DNA of 6,864 nucleotides, taken from NCBI GenBank assembly GCA_013214985.1, contig JABSRY010000128.1, positions 1-6,864 of the forward strand, written 5' to 3'. The notes below the pieces were generated by a model. The model saw only the letters and a program-made list of their open reading frames with translations. It ran no database searches and had not been told where the DNA came from. This document shows positions 5,877-6,864 of this stretch, piece after piece (positions within the stretch are counted from its first letter, which is position 1; every line of letters starts with the position of its first letter). The stretch comes from Hyphomicrobiales bacterium (lineage in GTDB: Bacteria > Pseudomonadota > Alphaproteobacteria > Rhizobiales > OSC116). Position numbers and translations under genes: made by a program.

Positions 5877-6811
5877 ACGCACTCGATGGTAAAACCAACT
5901 ATTTCCCTTATCTATTGCTGTTGCCAGCTTTATTACTAACCATCATTATTGTTGGTTGGCCACTCATTGAAACGGTGCGGCTGTCTTTTACCAATGCATC
6001 GTTAAGTCCTATCGAAGAATATATCGGTGTCGACAATTATGTAAAAATATTCGGCGGCCGCTTTCCAGCAGTTGTCGTTCGTACCTTTTATTGGATGGCT
6101 ATTTCAGTTGGGCTTAAAATGGTCGTCGGCGTTGCTGGCGCTATGCTGCTCAACTGTACAGTTCCTGGTCGTAATTTTATCCGTATTTTGGTCATGCCGC
6201 CTTGGATTGTGCCCGTCGCAATCGGTGTATTCATTTGGAGTTGGATGTATAATGGCCAGTTTGGTATGATTTCAGGCATCGGCCAATGGCTAGGTATTTT
6301 AGCGGGGCCATTTGAATTTTTGGCATTCCGTAATTCTAGTTTCTATGCAACCATCGTTACCGATGTTTGGGTTGGTACGCCGCTTGTCACCATTTATTTA
6401 TTGGCAGCAATGCAAAGCGTGCCTGGCGATTTATACGAGGCCGCGTGGTCAGATGGGGCAAGTCGGTTTTATCGTTTCAGGCGCATAACCATACCGCTCA
6501 TCATGCCCGCCATTGCTACTATGGCGCTGTTGTCAGCCATTTGGACTTTTAACTCATTCGATATCATTTGGATTTTGACCGAAGGTGGGCCACGTAGTGC
6601 AACCACAACCATGATCATCGACACTTATAAAACTGCAATTAGTCGTAACAAATTTGGCGAGGGTTCCGCACGTGCTGTGATGATTGTAATCTTCTTATCC
6701 TCATTTGCCTTGTTCTACTTCTATATGCTTACGCGCTTTGCCAAACGAGCCACTGGTCATGCTGCACCTTCCAAGGAGGAGAATAATAATGATTATACTC
6801 TGAGTCTTTGA
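5873..6811 (+). CDS. ABC sugar transporter permease, MalF/UgpA-type (first membrane subunit)
   Basis: A 312-residue inner-membrane protein of the carbohydrate-uptake ABC family (BPD_transp_1). Six hydrophobic segments are visible at roughly 12-31, 70-94, 102-125, 157-179, 208-230 and 268-287. The cytoplasmic EAA loop reads DLYEAAWSDGASRFYRFRRITIP (186-208), with the conserved Glu189-Ala-Ala and Gly195, and docks the ATPase. The start overlaps the dehydrogenase stop (ATGA) and has a strong GAGGAGG (5859-5865). This family works with a second permease, an ATPase and a periplasmic binding protein, none of which is in the window. The last residues, after about 300, are polar and low in similarity to expected ends. 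The final codons run past a ribosome site and ATG for a following gene, so the natural C-terminus may be altered by the rearrangement described next. Substrate unknown. Confidence 0.9.
   Translation: MNALDGKTNYFPYLLLLPALLLTIIIVGWPLIETVRLSFTNASLSPIEEYIGVDNYVKIFGGRFPAVVVRTFYWMAISVGLKMVVGVAGAMLLNCTVPGRNFIRILVMPPWIVPVAIGVFIWSWMYNGQFGMISGIGQWLGILAGPFEFLAFRNSSFYATIVTDVWVGTPLVTIYLLAAMQSVPGDLYEAAWSDGASRFYRFRRITIPLIMPAIATMALLSAIWTFNSFDIIWILTEGGPRSATTTMIIDTYKTAISRNKFGEGSARAVMIVIFLSSFALFYFYMLTRFAKRATGHAAPSKEENNNDYTLSL
6775..6803 (+). pseudogene. Aborted start of a downstream gene (probably the second ABC permease)
   Basis: GGAGGAG (6775-6781) followed 7 nt later by ATG (6789-6791) is a very strong translation start within the last codons of the permease, exactly where the second permease of such an operon would begin. 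The frame reads Met-Ile-Ile-Leu and stops at TGA (6801-6803). Either the gene is broken here by an insertion or rearrangement, or the signal is fortuitous. The strength of the ribosome site and its operon position favour a broken gene (inferred). Confidence 0.45.
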
Positions 6812-6864
6812 AACTCCGAATATTGTGTTGACGTTTTGATTTAAATAGATTCTCTATTGATTAT
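6801..6864. mobile_element. Possible edge of an insertion sequence or other junction
   Basis: From about 6801 the sequence no longer encodes transporter residues in any frame and has the look of a non-coding leader. It begins with a small inverted repeat (GAGT, 6802-6805, and ACTC, 6812-6815, either side of CTTTGA) and carries a TTGACG that could be a -35 element (6828-6833). A transposable-element end is one explanation; an assembly junction or ordinary intergenic DNA after an operon deletion are others. No transposase is visible because the window ends. Confidence 0.25.

Noticed and set aside
1..6864. CRISPR arrays, tRNA or rRNA genes
   Set aside because: No regularly spaced long repeats, cloverleaf or rRNA-like sequence was seen; the 22-bp repeat at 4345-4382 has only two copies and looks like an operator.

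Overview
The window is AT-rich bacterial DNA, dense with genes and arranged around one divergent promoter region. Gene content (an AgaS/AgaZ-type amino-sugar cassette, an ABC sugar importer and a ROK sugar kinase instead of a phosphotransferase system) and Shine-Dalgarno-led operons point to a proteobacterium. An AT-rich alphaproteobacterium is my best guess, but nothing in the window fixes the lineage.

Leftward operon (4227 down to 1): four closely packed genes. First is a regulator that joins an RpiR-type helix-turn-helix to a DeoR-type sugar-phosphate sensor domain. It is followed by an AgaS-type SIS aldose-ketose isomerase/deaminase, a zinc-motif ROK sugar kinase, and a GatZ/KbaZ/AgaZ-family protein whose last few residues lie beyond the left edge. 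Together these suggest catabolism of galactosamine or a similar amino sugar: uptake, phosphorylation by the ROK kinase, then deamination/isomerisation of galactosamine-6-phosphate to tagatose-6-phosphate by AgaS. The AgaZ-like protein then acts either as a subunit of tagatose-bisphosphate aldolase or as a tagatose-6-phosphate 4-epimerase. No catalytic aldolase subunit, tagatose-6-phosphate kinase or N-acetylgalactosamine-6-phosphate deacetylase is visible here.

Divergent intergenic region (4228 to 4667): about 440 bases without a convincing gene. It holds a strong sigma-70-like promoter for the leftward operon. It also holds three copies of a 10-bp near-palindrome, GTAGTTNTAC, one of them inside that promoter's spacer. 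The other two sit 22 bp apart over candidate rightward promoters. This is the likely operator system of the regulator. Two further small palindromes lie just ahead of the rightward operon.

Rightward operon (4668 to 6811): a Gfo/Idh/MocA-family dehydrogenase is translationally coupled (ATGA overlap) to a MalF-type ABC sugar permease. Near the permease end there is a strong ribosome binding site and an ATG, as expected for the second permease. That frame stops after four codons and the sequence changes character, so the transporter operon appears interrupted at about position 6800, possibly by an insertion sequence that continues past the right edge.
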